NCBI GenBank assembly: GCA_028875655.1
Contig: JAPPCX010000113.1
Span: 1 to 42,503 of the forward strand
DNA from: Chloroflexota bacterium
GTDB taxonomy: Bacteria > Chloroflexota > Dehalococcoidia > Lucifugimonadales > UBA3495
Length of the DNA: 42,503 bases
Direction: 5' to 3'
The notes under the pieces were generated by a model. That model was given only the letters and a program-made list of their open reading frames with translations. It searched no databases and was not told the DNA's origin. Below, piece after piece: positions 25,423-32,133 of this stretch (the first letter of the stretch is position 1; every line of letters starts with the position of its first letter). The position numbers and the translations under genes are program-made.

Positions 25423-25839
25423 TTACAGGTTCATTGCCTCCAGGCCCACCCGGGACAGGTCTTCGTCGGCCTGTCCGCTCGGGTAGCCGCCCACGCCGAT
25501 GCCGCCGAGGATTACGCCTTCCTGCATGATCACCAGGCCGCCCTGGCCGTGGGTGAACCTGGGGTCGCCCAGGTCGGCGATGTTGCGTCCCTGGGCGTGC
25601 AGCCCGGCGGCATGCTCGCCGGAATCCCGACCCATCACCGCCGAGGTGTACGCCTTGCGCAGCGCGTGACGACGGCTGAAGACGCGCAGGTTGTCCATGG
25701 TGAGATAGGCCACGAGCTCGCCGGCGGCATCGACGATTGCCATGGCCACGGGCGCGTCTGGCGTCTCGTTCGCCTTGGCGAGCATCGCGCTCATTGCGGC
25801 GGTAACTTGTTCGGTGGTCAGCGCGGGTTTGGTTGCCAT
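25423..25839 (-). CDS. GlcG/HbpS-like (DUF336) protein
   Basis: 138 aa. Pattern of the GlcG/HbpS/PduO-C fold: PVAMAIVDAAGELVAYLTMDN, SRRHALRKAYTSAVMGRDSGEH, GGLVIMQEGVILGGIGVGGYPSGQADEDLSR (quoted in pieces), ending in a short helix. Members bind heme or act as accessory proteins; the molecular role here is unknown. AGGAGG precedes ATG 25839. It is convergent with the LLM gene and divergent from the selenoprotein gene. Confidence 0.85.
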   Translation of the reverse strand: MATKPALTTEQVTAAMSAMLAKANETPDAPVAMAIVDAAGELVAYLTMDNLRVFSRRHALRKAYTSAVMGRDSGEHAAGLHAQGRNIADLGDPRFTHGQGGLVIMQEGVILGGIGVGGYPSGQADEDLSRVGLEAMNL

Positions 25840-25878
25840 GAGAGTGCCTCCTGATGCTGTCAATTGAAATACGACGGG

Positions 25879-25907
25879 ATGATACCACGCTGTTTGTGGG
25901 TTATAAT
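25879..25907 (+). promoter_or_regulatory. Promoter of the redoxin gene
   Basis: ATGATA (25879-25884), a 17-bp spacer and a perfect TATAAT (25902-25907), about 72 bp before the ATG at 25979. Confidence 0.55.
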
Positions 25908-25978
25908 CTGCGCAACCCAAGCCGCCGACTCCGGGCCTCGCGGCCGGAGCCCGGTTGACATTAAAGAGGAGATGGTTG

Positions 25979-26446
25979 ATGCCAGGTCAGATTGGCGACG
26001 TTGCCCCAGACTTCACCCTGCCATCGCCGCACCACGGCGATGTTTCCCTGAACACCTACCACGGTACCCACACCGTTGTGCTGTCGTTCCACGTTCTCGA
26101 TTTCACCGGTGGTTGAACGGACCAGGCGACTTCGTTCCGCCGTTTCAACGGTCGGTTCGAAGAGCTGAATGCCCAGGTGCTGGGCATCAGTTGCGACCAC
26201 GTTGCCGCGCATCGCGCCTGGACGACGTCCATGGGCGGGCTGCCCTACCCTGAACTGTCGGACTGGCATCCCAAGGGCCGGGTCACGACCGCGTACGACC
26301 TCTGGAACGAGGAGCGCGGGGCGGGAACCCGCGCCGTGATTATCGTGGATCCCGATGGGGTCATTCGGTACCGGGAAACCTACGAACCCGGCACGCTTCC
26401 CGACCCCGAGACCATTCTCTCGGCAGTAGAGAACATAGGCCGGTAA
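25979..26446 (+). CDS. Redoxin (AhpC/TSA-type) with in-frame TGA, probable selenoprotein
   Basis: Read through the TGA at 26114-26116, the frame gives 155 residues ending at TAA 26446. It begins MPGQIGDVAPDFTLPSP and continues LSFHVLDFTGG-U46-TDQATSF, then VLGISCDHVAAHRAW, LSDWHPKGRVTTAYDLW and AVIIVDPDGVIRYRETYEPG, a complete peroxiredoxin-like fold. The TGA sits exactly where peroxiredoxins have the peroxidatic Cys (FTxxCTD). Both sides of the TGA are in the same frame with no further stop. SD AAAGAGGAG precedes the ATG. It would reduce peroxides with Sec46. Alternatives are a nonsense mutation or sequencing error, which would have to hit just that codon. Confidence 0.85.
26143..26162 (+). 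promoter_or_regulatory. Candidate bacterial SECIS-like hairpin
   Basis: UUCAAC and GUU(C)GAA can pair around a GGUCG loop, with one bulged C. The loop begins 33 bases after the TGA at 26114-26116 and starts with G, within the general rules for bacterial SECIS. The stem is short, and a competing pairing GGCG (26125-26128)/CGCC (26138-26141) is possible. Low confidence. Confidence 0.3.
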
Positions 26447-26450
26447 AGAA

Positions 26451-26478
26451 GAAGGGGCGAACTGTGATTCGCCCCTTC
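26451..26478. repeat. GAAGGGGCGAA palindrome at convergent gene ends
   Basis: Perfect inverted repeat GAAGGGGCGAA / TTCGCCCCTTC with a 6-base loop, starting 5 bp after the redoxin stop and 28 bp before the end of the convergent GreA-like gene. Confidence 0.75.
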
Positions 26479-26505
26479 AAAAATTATAGCCCAGAGTGGC
26501 AGCAG

Positions 26506-27375
26506 TTATTCGCCGATACCCTCGATGCGGTACTGGACGGCGCCGCGCGGGGTGCTTACCGTCAACTCCTCACCGACGCTACGACCCATCAGAGCCTGGC
26601 CTATGGGCGAGACCGTAGAGATCTTGCCAGCCGAAACGTCGGCTTCGCGGACGTCCACCAGCGTGAATGCCCGCTGTTGCTGCGTGTCCATATCATGGAG
26701 CGTGACGCGGGAGCCGATGCTGACTTTCTCGGTGTCCGCGTTGGCGGCGTCAACGATTTCCACGCGCGCCAAGTCATTTTCCAGCTGACGGATGCGGCGC
26801 TCGACCAGTTGCTGCTGCTCTCGGGCAGCATCCAACGGCGCATTTTCGCGAACGTCTCCGTCGCTGCGAGCAAGGCGGATCGTTTCGCGGATTTGAGGGA
26901 CCTCAGCGCGCAGCCGTCGCAACTCTTCCTGCAATTCGTTATGTCGTTCCTCGCTGAGCCGGGCGGTGGGAGTGCTGGCGCCGGTAGCCTGGTCGGTATT
27001 CTGGAAACGGCGCCGGTTGCGGCGAGGGGCGGTAGCGTAGCGGGCGAGGCTGATCTGGGTCCAGCCCTTGCGGTTGGCGAAGGTTAGGAATTTTTTGACC
27101 GGGTCGAGACGGGACGCCGGGTTCTCTACGTTTTCGGTGGTCCACCGAGCGTAGTCGCCCACTTCGATAGCGTGCAATGTTGCTATCATTTTGTCTTTGC
27201 CAATCCTGGCCTGGAAGCGGAGCAGTTCCTGCTGACCCTGCATGGGTTGGCGGCCGTCTTTAAGGTAATCGACGAATAGGTCAATGGCTTGCGATATCGA
27301 GAGGTGCGGTTCGTTGGTCAACTTGTATCCCTCCAGTCCGGTCGCAATCTCACGCCGCATACTGTCATCAATCAT
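26506..27375 (-). CDS. GreA/GreB-like transcription factor with an extra N-terminal domain
   Basis: 289 aa, far longer than GreA (about 158 aa). Residues 140-289 are a full Gre protein: a coiled coil with tip SDGDVRENAPLDAA (Asp174, Glu177 in the positions of the catalytic acidic pair), then a C-terminal domain with IGSRVTLHD, VSPIGQALMGRSVGEEL and TPRGAVQYRIEGI. Residues 1-115 are helical (QAIDLFVDYL, IEVGDYARWTTENV, DPVKKFLTFANRKGWTQ) and recall the SAM-like core-binding domain of tyrosine recombinases. A basic linker RRNRRR (118-123) joins them. Start 27375 or 27360; a -10-like TATGAT at 27376-27371 would favour 27360. Confidence 0.75.
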   Translation of the reverse strand: MIDDSMRREIATGLEGYKLTNEPHLSISQAIDLFVDYLKDGRQPMQGQQELLRFQARIGKDKMIATLHAIEVGDYARWTTENVENPASRLDPVKKFLTFANRKGWTQISLARYATAPRRNRRRFQNTDQATGASTPTARLSEERHNELQEELRRLRAEVPQIRETIRLARSDGDVRENAPLDAAREQQQLVERRIRQLENDLARVEIVDAANADTEKVSIGSRVTLHDMDTQQQRAFTLVDVREADVSAGKISTVSPIGQALMGRSVGEELTVSTPRGAVQYRIEGIGE

Positions 27376-27400
27376 AGCATTTCGACCGTTACGTGGGCAA
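27371..27400 (-). promoter_or_regulatory. Candidate promoter of the GreA-like gene
   Basis: On the minus strand TTGCCC (27400-27395), an 18-bp spacer and TATGAT (27376-27371). If used, transcription would start next to the ATG at 27360, giving a nearly leaderless mRNA. Confidence 0.4.
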
Positions 27401-27449
27401 TGTTGTGCTATTCTACTGCTCGGTAGCCCTAAGGCAGGAGCATGAGCAA

Positions 27450-28415
27450 ATGAAAGCAGTACAAATCACGGAATACGGCGGTCCGGAAGTCCTCCAATAC
27501 GTGGACCTGCCCGACCCCAGCGCCGGTGCCGACCAGGCGGTGGTCGAAATCCAAGCGGTGGGCGTCAACTTTACCGACATTTACAGCCGTATGGGTGTGA
27601 ATCCTCCGGGGCTGCCCTGGGTGGCCGGAGTGGAGGCCGCCGGCGTGGTTCGCGAAGTTGGTCCGGGCGTCAGCAACGTGGCGGTGGGCGACACGGTGGC
27701 CTATTGCAGTCATCCCGGTTCCTATTCTGAGCAGGCGGTGGTGCCGGCGTGGCGACTCATCAATATGCCGGACGGCCTGTCGGCCCAGGACGGCGCGGCG
27801 GCCATGCTGCAAGGCATGACGGCTCACTATCTCTGCTACGACACTTACCGGGTGAAAGCAGGCGACCGGGTCCTGGTACACTCCGGGGCAGGAGGAGTGG
27901 GACTGCTGCTCATCCAGATGTGCAAGGCGCTGGGGGCCTACGTTTATTCCACGGTCTCTACCGAAGCCAAGGCCGAGCTGGCCCGGGGCGCCGGAGCCGA
28001 TCACGTGATCCTGTACACCGAGCAGGATTTCGCCGCTGAGATCACCAAGGCTACCGACGGTGCCGGGCTACAAGCAGTGTACGACGCCGTGGGCAGGGAC
28101 ACCTTTGACGGCAGCATCGCGTGCCTGGCCCCCCGGGGTTACATGGTGCTGTACGGGCAGGCCAGCGGCGCGGTGCCGGCTGTTGATCCCCGAGTGCTGG
28201 GCAACGGCTCGAAGTTTCTGACGCGGCCGGGCCTGGGGGACTATACCGCTAATCGCGAGGAGCTGGAGCAGCGCGCCGGGGCGGTGTTGGGCTGGGTCAA
28301 GTCGGGCGAGCTCAAACTGAGGGTGGAACACCACTTTGCCTTGTCGGACGCCGCCGAAGCGCATCGACAACTGGCGGGCCGGGCCACCACCGGCAAGATA
28401 ATCCTTACGCCGTAG
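27450..28415 (+). CDS. Zinc-type MDR quinone oxidoreductase (NADPH:quinone reductase-like)
   Basis: 321 aa. MDR fold with MKAVQITEYGGPEVL, VGVNFTDIYSRMGV, VLVHSGAGGVGLLLIQMCKALGA (NADP Rossmann motif in the middle: AGGVG) and the closing SDAAEAHRQLAGRATTGKIIL. This is the QOR subgroup that lacks zinc ligands. It probably reduces quinones or enones with NADPH. ATG 27450 follows GGCAGGAG; the longer frame is not supported by an SD. Divergent from the GreA-like gene. Confidence 0.88.
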   Translation: MKAVQITEYGGPEVLQYVDLPDPSAGADQAVVEIQAVGVNFTDIYSRMGVNPPGLPWVAGVEAAGVVREVGPGVSNVAVGDTVAYCSHPGSYSEQAVVPAWRLINMPDGLSAQDGAAAMLQGMTAHYLCYDTYRVKAGDRVLVHSGAGGVGLLLIQMCKALGAYVYSTVSTEAKAELARGAGADHVILYTEQDFAAEITKATDGAGLQAVYDAVGRDTFDGSIACLAPRGYMVLYGQASGAVPAVDPRVLGNGSKFLTRPGLGDYTANREELEQRAGAVLGWVKSGELKLRVEHHFALSDAAEAHRQLAGRATTGKIILTP

Positions 28416-28426
28416 CCCTGATCGCT

Positions 28427-28870
28427 GTGCCAGTCAAAGATCCGGAGGCGTACAGCAATACGCCGGGTGGGCGTATCCTGATGCCGGCTCCTAAAGGAAT
28501 CGTGTTGAGCGACCTCGATTGGGTTGACCGGGTCGCTCAGCAGTACCGGATGGACAACCTGGATCTGGCCGCCGGGTCAATCGTGCTGGAGCGGATTGAG
28601 TCCGCCGGCGGACGCTGTTTCTGCTACCCGGACGGATCCTGGTTGATCGGATTGTCGCTGCCCAGGTTCCAACGTTGCGGGCGCAGCGGTATGGAGAGCA
28701 TCCTGGCCCACGAATTGCTCCACGCCTGGCTGTGGTCCCGGCATCGCTATACGGGCCACGGCCCGGTATTCCTACGTCACGCATCCGTGAGGGGAATTCC
28801 CAGATGGTGCCCCCCGACCCATGACGGGCGAGGCCAAAACTCCCGGCAACTGCTGCTGTTCGACATATAG
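28427..28870 (+). CDS. SprT-like zinc metalloprotease-like protein
   Basis: 147 aa from a GTG. His95-Glu96-Leu-Leu-His99 is a zinc HExxH motif, and His111 in YTGHGPVFLRHA matches the third ligand (HGxxF) of SprT/SPRTN-like proteins. The C-terminus (CPPTHDGRG) has a single Cys and no zinc ribbon. It lies 11 bp after the quinone reductase. The start is uncertain: the ATG at 28481 gives 129 aa. SPRTN-type proteases cut DNA-protein crosslinks; here the role is unknown. Confidence 0.72.
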   Translation: MPVKDPEAYSNTPGGRILMPAPKGIVLSDLDWVDRVAQQYRMDNLDLAAGSIVLERIESAGGRCFCYPDGSWLIGLSLPRFQRCGRSGMESILAHELLHAWLWSRHRYTGHGPVFLRHASVRGIPRWCPPTHDGRGQNSRQLLLFDI

Positions 28871-29011
28871 TTGGATGCGCAGTATTTCGTCACATTTTGC
28901 CAGCCGGCAAGACAAAACAGCCAAACCGGGTATTGTCAAGAGACTTTGTTGCAGTTTTTCTAAAAAATATACTGTTTTTCGGGCGACTACGCTTGGATAC
29001 CCCGCCCGGAT

Positions 29012-29040
29012 TTGACACGAATAGATTATGAGGCTACACT
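29012..29040 (+). promoter_or_regulatory. Promoter of the panD leader
   Basis: Perfect TTGACA (29012-29017), a 17-bp spacer and TACACT (29035-29040). Transcription would start near 29047, about 445 bases before panD. Confidence 0.7.
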
Positions 29041-29046
29041 GCCGCA

Positions 29047-29491
29047 TAGCAAAAGCAGGTCTGCACGCACCGAAACCTGCCCTTAAACAAGGAGGCTAAA
29101 TGAGTGCAGCCGCGCCTACAGCGCACCGGCAGTCGCCGGACCCCGACTCTACGCAGCCCCGCACGACGCGGGGGGAGTCCACCGAGCAATTCGGACGAGC
29201 AGCCTACCGGCAGAGGCAAATCGCGCCCCTGCGCGGACGTGGCGGCCACCAGCTTCCTTGCGAGCCTTAGCTGCTCCAAGCCTGAATGGGCGGCGGGATT
29301 AGCGCCCCGCAAGACGCCCGACTAACACCAGGGTTCTTGCCGCAACGTCGGCAACGGGTGTGAGCAAACGCTCCAAACGATACCCGTAGGCATACTTGTG
29401 CCTGTGCCGGCCGCGACGGCTCACACGCCGGTTAGCGCTGGCTACGTTCAAACCCCCAACTTCGGTTGGAAAACGCACGAGAGGAGAAAAC
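29047..29491 (+). promoter_or_regulatory. Long structured leader RNA upstream of panD (unassigned)
   Basis: Between promoter and panD lie 445 bases with many inverted repeats: GCAGGT/ACCTGC (29055/29075), GACTC plus CCCCGC pairing GCGGGG plus GAGTC (29145-29179), GGGCG-GCGGG with CCCGC-CGCCC (29288-29319), TTGCCG/CGGCAA (29337-29354), GTGTGAGC/GCTCACAC (29358-29365/29419-29426) and a CCAAC-TTCG-GTTGG hairpin (29456-29469) just before the SD. Two of the stems compete for GGTGT, as in RNA switches. It does not match tmRNA, RNase P RNA, T-box or cobalamin leaders that I know. The reported pan motif of Chloroflexi is a class to test. The region also holds a 56-codon ORF. Confidence 0.45.
29100..29270 (+). 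CDS. Small ORF in the panD leader (56 aa, hypothetical)
   Basis: The ATG at 29100 is preceded by a consensus AAGGAGG at 29089-29095. The 56-aa product is basic and Arg/Pro/Gln-rich, begins MSAAAPTAHRQSPDPDS and ends LPCEP. No homology is recognised. Its sequence coincides with strong hairpins, so it may instead be non-coding RNA, or a leader peptide whose translation affects panD expression. Confidence 0.3.
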   Translation: MSAAAPTAHRQSPDPDSTQPRTTRGESTEQFGRAAYRQRQIAPLRGRGGHQLPCEP

Positions 29492-29881
29492 ATGAGGGAG
29501 ATTTTACGGTCCAAGATTCACCGCTGTTGGATTACCGGAGCCAACCTGGGCTACGTCGGCAGCATTCTCATCGACCGCGACCTGATGGACCTGTCGGACA
29601 TCGTTCCGTTCGAGAAGGTCCAGGTGGTGAACTGCAACAACGGGGCTCGGTTTGAGACCTACGTGCTGCCGGGCGAGCGTGGCAGTGGTGTCATCTCGGT
29701 GCAGGGCGCGGCTGCCCGGCTCTGCCAGCTGGGCGACTGCGCGATCATCATGGCCTTTGAGGTCACCGACAAGGAAGTTGATCAGCGCATGATCCTGGTG
29801 GACGAAAACAACAAGTTCCTCGAATGGATTGAAGGGTCGATGTACGCCGAACCCCAGCCGGAACCCGTGGCGCTTTTCTGA
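29492..29881 (+). CDS. panD: Aspartate 1-decarboxylase
   Basis: 129 aa pyruvoyl enzyme that makes beta-alanine from aspartate for pantothenate and Co[26 protein letters not shown] carries the conserved Lys8 region and the self-cleavage site Gly23-Ser24. [25 protein letters not shown] and GDCAIIMAF are the following family segments. GAGGAG precedes the ATG. The C-terminus overlaps a methyltransferase remnant in another frame. Confidence 0.93.
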   Translation: MREILRSKIHRCWITGANLGYVGSILIDRDLMDLSDIVPFEKVQVVNCNNGARFETYVLPGERGSGVISVQGAAARLCQLGDCAIIMAFEVTDKEVDQRMILVDENNKFLEWIEGSMYAEPQPEPVALF

Positions 29882-29966
29882 AAACGAAGACGAAGCACAC
29901 TATGATGCGGAGAACGCCCTCTACCGTTCCTTTCGGACGCAGAGGGCGGCCTTCACCGGAGAATTT
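29874..29966 (+). pseudogene. N-terminal remnant of a methyltransferase gene
   Basis: In the frame of the following methyltransferase, the codons read [19 protein letters not shown]...TGEFD, which parallels residues 9-40 of that protein (FSEQETEEYYDAEDVIYRS...WGVFE). It has no start codon of its own and runs into the last codons of panD. It looks like a remnant of a duplicated copy. Confidence 0.55.
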
Positions 29967-29993
29967 GACCTTAGCAACGCAAAAGGAGCAACT

Positions 29994-30848
29994 ATGGTAG
30001 TGGAAACCGGGCACCGGTTTTCCGAGCAGGAAACCGAGGAGTATTACGATGCCGAGGACGTGATCTACCGCTCGGTATGGGATGCTGACGGCAGCGTGCA
30101 TTGGGGCGTGTTCGAAGGAGATTCGGACGGGGACAGCAGCATACGCGACCAATTCCTGGCTGCCGGGATCCGTCTCAATGAACTGATGGTGGAATGCGCC
30201 GGCATCGACGAGAACTCCAGGGTATTGGACGTCGGTTGCGGAAACGGCAACGCGGCGATCTGGCTGACCCGCAACAGCGGCGCTCACGTCACGGGCGTTG
30301 ACCTGAGCGGCGTTCGCGTGGCCAACGCCGTGGAATCCCTGAAAGACGTGCCCGAACTGGCCGGGAAGCTGGCATTTGAAAAAGCCTCGGCAACCGAGTT
30401 GCCCTTTGACGATGGAACCTTCACCCACTTCTGGAGCCAGGCCACCATCTACCACGTGCCAGACAAGGATAAGGTGCTGCAGGAAGCGTACCGCGTGCTG
30501 CAGCCCGGCGGGATGATGATCTTCGACGATCTCACCAAGCCGCGTTCCGACATCAGCGAATCGGGGCGCAAGTTCGTGTACGACCGGCTGCTGTTCGACA
30601 CCGACTTCAGCTTCTATTCGTACATTGATGCGTTGCGCGACACCGGCTTTAAGGTGTTGCAGGCGCGGGACCTGTCGGAACATTTGGCGCAGAGCTACAC
30701 CTACCTGTCCAGGCTGGCTTCCATCGCGGAAGGCCCTGAGGGTTACCAGGACCGGTTCGACTACCTGGCGGACGCCTACATGAAGACGGTGGAAGCGATC
30801 AACAACGACGAATTGGGTTGGGCCCAGTTCCTCTGCATCAAGCAATAA
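29994..30848 (+). CDS. Class I SAM-dependent methyltransferase (UbiE/Erg6-like)
   Basis: 284 aa. Motif I RVLDVGCGNGNAAIW (about 76-90), then HVTGVDLSG, the post-I acidic loop, ATELPFDDGTFTHFWSQ (motif II) and VLQPGGMMIFDD (motif III). The N-terminal YYDAEDVIYRSVWD resembles small-molecule O- or N-methyltransferases. AAAAGGAG lies before ATG 29994. The substrate is unknown; the panD neighbour gives no clear hint. Confidence 0.87.
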   Translation: MVVETGHRFSEQETEEYYDAEDVIYRSVWDADGSVHWGVFEGDSDGDSSIRDQFLAAGIRLNELMVECAGIDENSRVLDVGCGNGNAAIWLTRNSGAHVTGVDLSGVRVANAVESLKDVPELAGKLAFEKASATELPFDDGTFTHFWSQATIYHVPDKDKVLQEAYRVLQPGGMMIFDDLTKPRSDISESGRKFVYDRLLFDTDFSFYSYIDALRDTGFKVLQARDLSEHLAQSYTYLSRLASIAEGPEGYQDRFDYLADAYMKTVEAINNDELGWAQFLCIKQ

Positions 30849-30852
30849 GCGG

Positions 30853-30885
30853 GGTCACCGGATTGCCCGCCTTCGCGGGAATGAC
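30853..30885. repeat. GTCATTCCCGC...element (copy 2)
   Basis: The minus strand reads GTCATTCCCGCGAAGGCGGG, an imperfect palindrome related to 24263-24289 in inverted orientation. It lies in the 64-bp gap between the two methyltransferase genes. Confidence 0.55.
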
Positions 30886-30912
30886 ATTTGATCGCCAACG
30901 GAGTGGAGAACA

Positions 30913-31557
30913 ATGCCAGAAGCGGGAAATATCGGGTCGGAAGACAGGGTACAGTGGGTCTATTCGTCCACCAACAACCAGGAACTCGCCGAACGGTATG
31001 ACGAGTGGGCCAAGGAATACGACGACGACCTGGAAAACACCTTCGTGTGGCTGGCTCCACGCATGGGGGCGGAAACGCTGGCCGGCCACGTCGCCAAAGA
31101 CGCGAAAATCCTGGACGCGGGCGCCGGCACCGGCCTGGTAGGGGTGGAACTGCAACGGCTGGGGTACGGCGACATCTGCGCCATGGACCTGTCCGAAGGG
31201 ATGCTGGAGGAAGCCCGAGCCAAGGGCTGCTACAACGACTTCCAGCAGATGGCGCTGGGGAGACGCCTGGACTTTGACACCGACGCCTACGACGCGGTCA
31301 TCAGCATCGGCGTTTTCACCCCTGGGCACGCGCCGCCCAGTTCTTTCGTGGATTTGTGCCGCATCACCAAGCCGGGCGGGCATATCGTGTTCAGCCTGCG
31401 CCCTGATACGCACCTGGAACTCGGTTTCAAGGAACAGCAGGACGCCCTGGTGGATAGCGGAGCCTGGAGCCTGGCGGAGGTTACCGAGCCGTTCCAGCCG
31501 CTGCCCAAAGGCGAGCCGGAGGTAACGCACCAGATCTGGGTGTATCGCGTGAACTGA
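30913..31557 (+). CDS. Class I SAM-dependent methyltransferase (WBSCR27-like)
   Basis: 214 aa. Motif I KILDAGAGTGLVGVEL, then DICAMDLSEGMLEEAR, YDAVISIGVFTPGHAPP and ITKPGGHIVFSLRP. The N-terminus (NNQELAERYDEWAKEYDDDL) matches Williams-Beuren syndrome protein-type methyltransferases. It ends 29 bp before a palindrome. Substrate unknown. It may be co-transcribed with panD. Confidence 0.86.
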   Translation: MPEAGNIGSEDRVQWVYSSTNNQELAERYDEWAKEYDDDLENTFVWLAPRMGAETLAGHVAKDAKILDAGAGTGLVGVELQRLGYGDICAMDLSEGMLEEARAKGCYNDFQQMALGRRLDFDTDAYDAVISIGVFTPGHAPPSSFVDLCRITKPGGHIVFSLRPDTHLELGFKEQQDALVDSGAWSLAEVTEPFQPLPKGEPEVTHQIWVYRVN

Positions 31558-31585
31558 TGCCCTGATCGGCGGAGCGCAAGCAACA

Positions 31586-31614
31586 GCAGGGGCGGGTCTG
31601 AGACCCGCCCCTGC
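31586..31614. repeat. GCAGGGGCGGG palindrome at convergent gene ends
   Basis: Perfect 14-base arms (left arm GCAGGGGCGGGTCT) around one central base. It lies between the convergent methyltransferase and HTH genes. The longest of the five palindromes. Confidence 0.75.
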
Positions 31615-31635
31615 GTAATTGGTCAAGCCGGAGCA

Positions 31636-32034
31636 TTACTCGCGGGTTTCCATGGGGAGGCCCTGATCCTGGACTTCCAGGAGGCACTCGGGACAACGCT
31701 GCCAGGTTTCGTGGCCGGTGGCCGGCCAGATATCTTCGCCCTTTACGCCGCAGAGGAAGAAGGGCTCGACTTCTTCGATGCCCAGGCTTTCCAAGTAATG
31801 GACTACGCCTTCCTTGCGGGGGTTGTCGTACCACCAGGGAGTCAGGGATCGAGCCAGGGCGTGGATGTTTTCCTTGAAGTCGTCGGAGTACTCTTCGACG
31901 TCTTCAGGGATGTCCACCACCCAACGGGAGCCGTCCTTGGTGGCCTGAAGTTTCCCTTCGCGGACGTTCTGACGGATAACGCTCTGGGACACATTCAAAA
32001 TTCGGGAAGCTTCCTGGATAGTGACGCGGGGCAT
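31636..32034 (-). CDS. MerR/excisionase-type helix-turn-helix protein with a Cys-containing tail
   Basis: 132 aa. The N-terminus VTIQEASRILNVSQSVIRQNVREGKL (in parts) is an excisionase/MerR-like HTH with a beta wing (ATKDGSRWVVDIP). An acidic linker and a Trp-rich helix (ARSLTPWWYDNPRKEGVVHYLESLGIEEVEPFF in parts) follow, then a C-terminal CPECLLEV with an earlier Cys in FFLCGVKGED and a His, which could bind a metal. GAGG precedes the ATG. It lies 99 bp downstream of ilvB. A DNA-binding regulator is likely; its targets are unknown. Confidence 0.7.
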   Translation of the reverse strand: MPRVTIQEASRILNVSQSVIRQNVREGKLQATKDGSRWVVDIPEDVEEYSDDFKENIHALARSLTPWWYDNPRKEGVVHYLESLGIEEVEPFFLCGVKGEDIWPATGHETWQRCPECLLEVQDQGLPMETRE

Positions 32035-32133
32035 ACGCTACCTCTACCGACGATATTCGTTGAATGTCAGTCGTATTTCTACCACTAACGCGGCGGTGCG
32101 GCAAGTCGCCGGCCGATTGAGCGAGCCTGACGG

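Noticed and set aside
25864-26253. Open frame of 129 codons overlapping the redoxin start
   Set aside because: It is in a different frame, has no recognised domain, and the redoxin frame with the TGA explains the region better.
25979-26446. Redoxin gene as a nonsense-mutated pseudogene
   Set aside because: The stop falls exactly on the peroxidatic Cys position and no other damage is seen.
29047-29491. panD leader as tmRNA, RNase P RNA or T-box
   Set aside because: No tag reading frame with CCA end, no conserved RNase P core motifs and no GGTGGTACC motif.
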